From JBNKFQ01 sp050289385 (GTDB taxonomy: Bacteria; Pseudomonadota; Gammaproteobacteria; Pseudomonadales; Porticoccaceae): a stretch of 43,224 bases of DNA. Position 1 is the stretch's first letter, and each line of letters opens with the position of its first letter. Positions 42,493 to 43,224 of this stretch are shown one piece after another. The notes under the pieces are model-generated. The model was given only the letters and a program-made list of their open reading frames with translations, did not search any database and was not told the origin of the DNA. Where the stretch lies: assembly GCA_050289385.1 (NCBI GenBank), contig JBNKFQ010000074.1, positions 1-43,224 of the forward strand, written 5' to 3'. Position numbers and translations under genes: made by a program.

Positions 42493-43224
42493 AAGACGCC
42501 GCGGTATTGGCGCAGCGCTGCAGCGGTATTTTGCTGCCGATCACTGCACTGCCCGGGACCGACGGTGCAGAGTCGCGCCCGCACGGTGACTTCGACAGTG
42601 CCACACGCTTTATCGACTGGCTGGCCAGTGTCGGCGCCGGGGTCTGGCAGTTATTGCCGCTCGGCATTCCGGATTTGTACGGTTCCCCTTATCTTTCACT
42701 GTCGGCACACGCTGGCGATCCGACCCTGATCGGTCAGAACTGGCGCAGCCAACTGAAAGGCGACAGCCTGAATGGTGAATACCAGGATTTTTGCCAGGCA
42801 AACAGCTACTGGCTGGACGACTTCGCGCTGTTTGGTGCGCTGCGCGAAGCGCACGATTACAAAGTCTGGACGAAGTGGCCCGAGCCGCTCCGGGATCGCG
42901 ACCAGGAGGCACTGCGCGAAGCAACCAAACGCCTTGCCGGCAGACTTGAAGAGATTAAAATCGACCAGTTTCTGTTTTTTAAACAGTGGCGCGACATTCG
43001 CGATTACGCTCACCAGCACAACATCGTGTTGTTTGGTGATATGCCGTTATTTGTCGCTCATGACAGCGCCGATGTCTGGGCCTGGCGGGATTATTTCCAG
43101 TTGGGGGAAAACGGTCAGCCGGATGTAGTGGCAGGCGTACCTCCCGACTATTTTTCCAACACCGGCCAGCGCTGGGGCAATCCTCACTACCACTGGCCAA
43201 CACTTCAGCAGGATGGTTTTCGCT
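42489..43224 (+). CDS. malQ: 4-alpha-glucanotransferase (amylomaltase), N-terminal part
   Basis: GH77 disproportionating enzyme that transfers alpha-1,4-glucan segments. About 245 residues are visible before the right edge. The family start is clear: GILLPITALPG, RFIDWLASVGAGVWQLLPLGIPDLYGSPYLSLSAHAGDPTLI, then IKIDQFLFFKQWRDIRDYA, GDMPLFVAHDSADVWA and VVAGVPPDYFSNTGQRWGNPHY. The GTG start at 42489 overlaps the GH57 stop by 4 bp. The catalytic aspartates lie beyond the window. Completes a glycogen synthesis and remodelling set. Confidence 0.94.
   Translation, partial: MKDAAVLAQRCSGILLPITALPGTDGAESRPHGDFDSATRFIDWLASVGAGVWQLLPLGIPDLYGSPYLSLSAHAGDPTLIGQNWRSQLKGDSLNGEYQDFCQANSYWLDDFALFGALREAHDYKVWTKWPEPLRDRDQEALREATKRLAGRLEEIKIDQFLFFKQWRDIRDYAHQHNIVLFGDMPLFVAHDSADVWAWRDYFQLGENGQPDVVAGVPPDYFSNTGQRWGNPHYHWPTLQQDGFR

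Overview
The window is a chromosomal stretch of a gammaproteobacterium. The backbone order rarA, lolA, ftsK | trxB, aat, bpt, infA, clpA, clpS, cspD, icd, rluE, nudJ, mnmA, hflD, purB is the one I recall from Pseudomonas and relatives. The mid-range base composition and the wealth of secreted hydrolases suggest a marine Cellvibrionales-like member rather than Pseudomonas itself; this placement is an inference. No rRNA, tRNA, CRISPR array, integrase or transposase was seen.

Layout. 1-3908 (minus): rarA (runs off the left edge), lolA and ftsK. 3909-10002: an accessory block inside the conserved order, with an AraC-type regulator, a secreted metal-dependent amidohydrolase and a Tat-exported S9-type peptidase whose expected catalytic serine is an asparagine. 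Two related foldback repeats (4015-4206 and 8574-8763) bracket the peptidase/amidohydrolase pair. 10223-23648: housekeeping genes, including all four parts of the bacterial N-degron system (Aat, Bpt, ClpS, ClpA) around infA, then icd, tRNA/rRNA modification genes, purB and the ribosomal oxygenase roxA. 23702-29636: a second accessory block with an S12 serine hydrolase, a VOC protein, an intact S9 peptidase and a membrane-anchored alpha/beta hydrolase. 30117-43224: central carbon storage, with ppsA, class I aldolase, hsp20, glgA, a host-attachment-family protein, glgB and a CBS-domain protein on one side, and glgC, a GH57 glycosidase and malQ (cut by the right edge) on the other.

How the genes work together. 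ppsA and the class I aldolase feed carbon up towards hexose phosphate; glgC, glgA and glgB store it as glycogen; GH57 and MalQ remodel alpha-glucan. Four dyads of the form TTGAY-N4-GTCAA lie in the promoter regions of fbaB, hsp20 and the CBS/glgC divergent gap. They fit an FNR/Anr-type oxygen-responsive regulator, and two of them sit at the class II position relative to an identical TACAGT -10 box. The carbon-storage block therefore looks like a low-oxygen regulon.

Best leads: the two foldback elements with shared ends, apex and internal hairpin; the Ser-to-Asn S9 peptidase; the FNR-like regulon; a promoter at 26165-26193 with a TetR-type dyad in its spacer; two perfect hairpins in the cspD leader; a third, unrelated nested foldback upstream of purB; and a 14-bp tandem array between glgB and the host-attachment gene.
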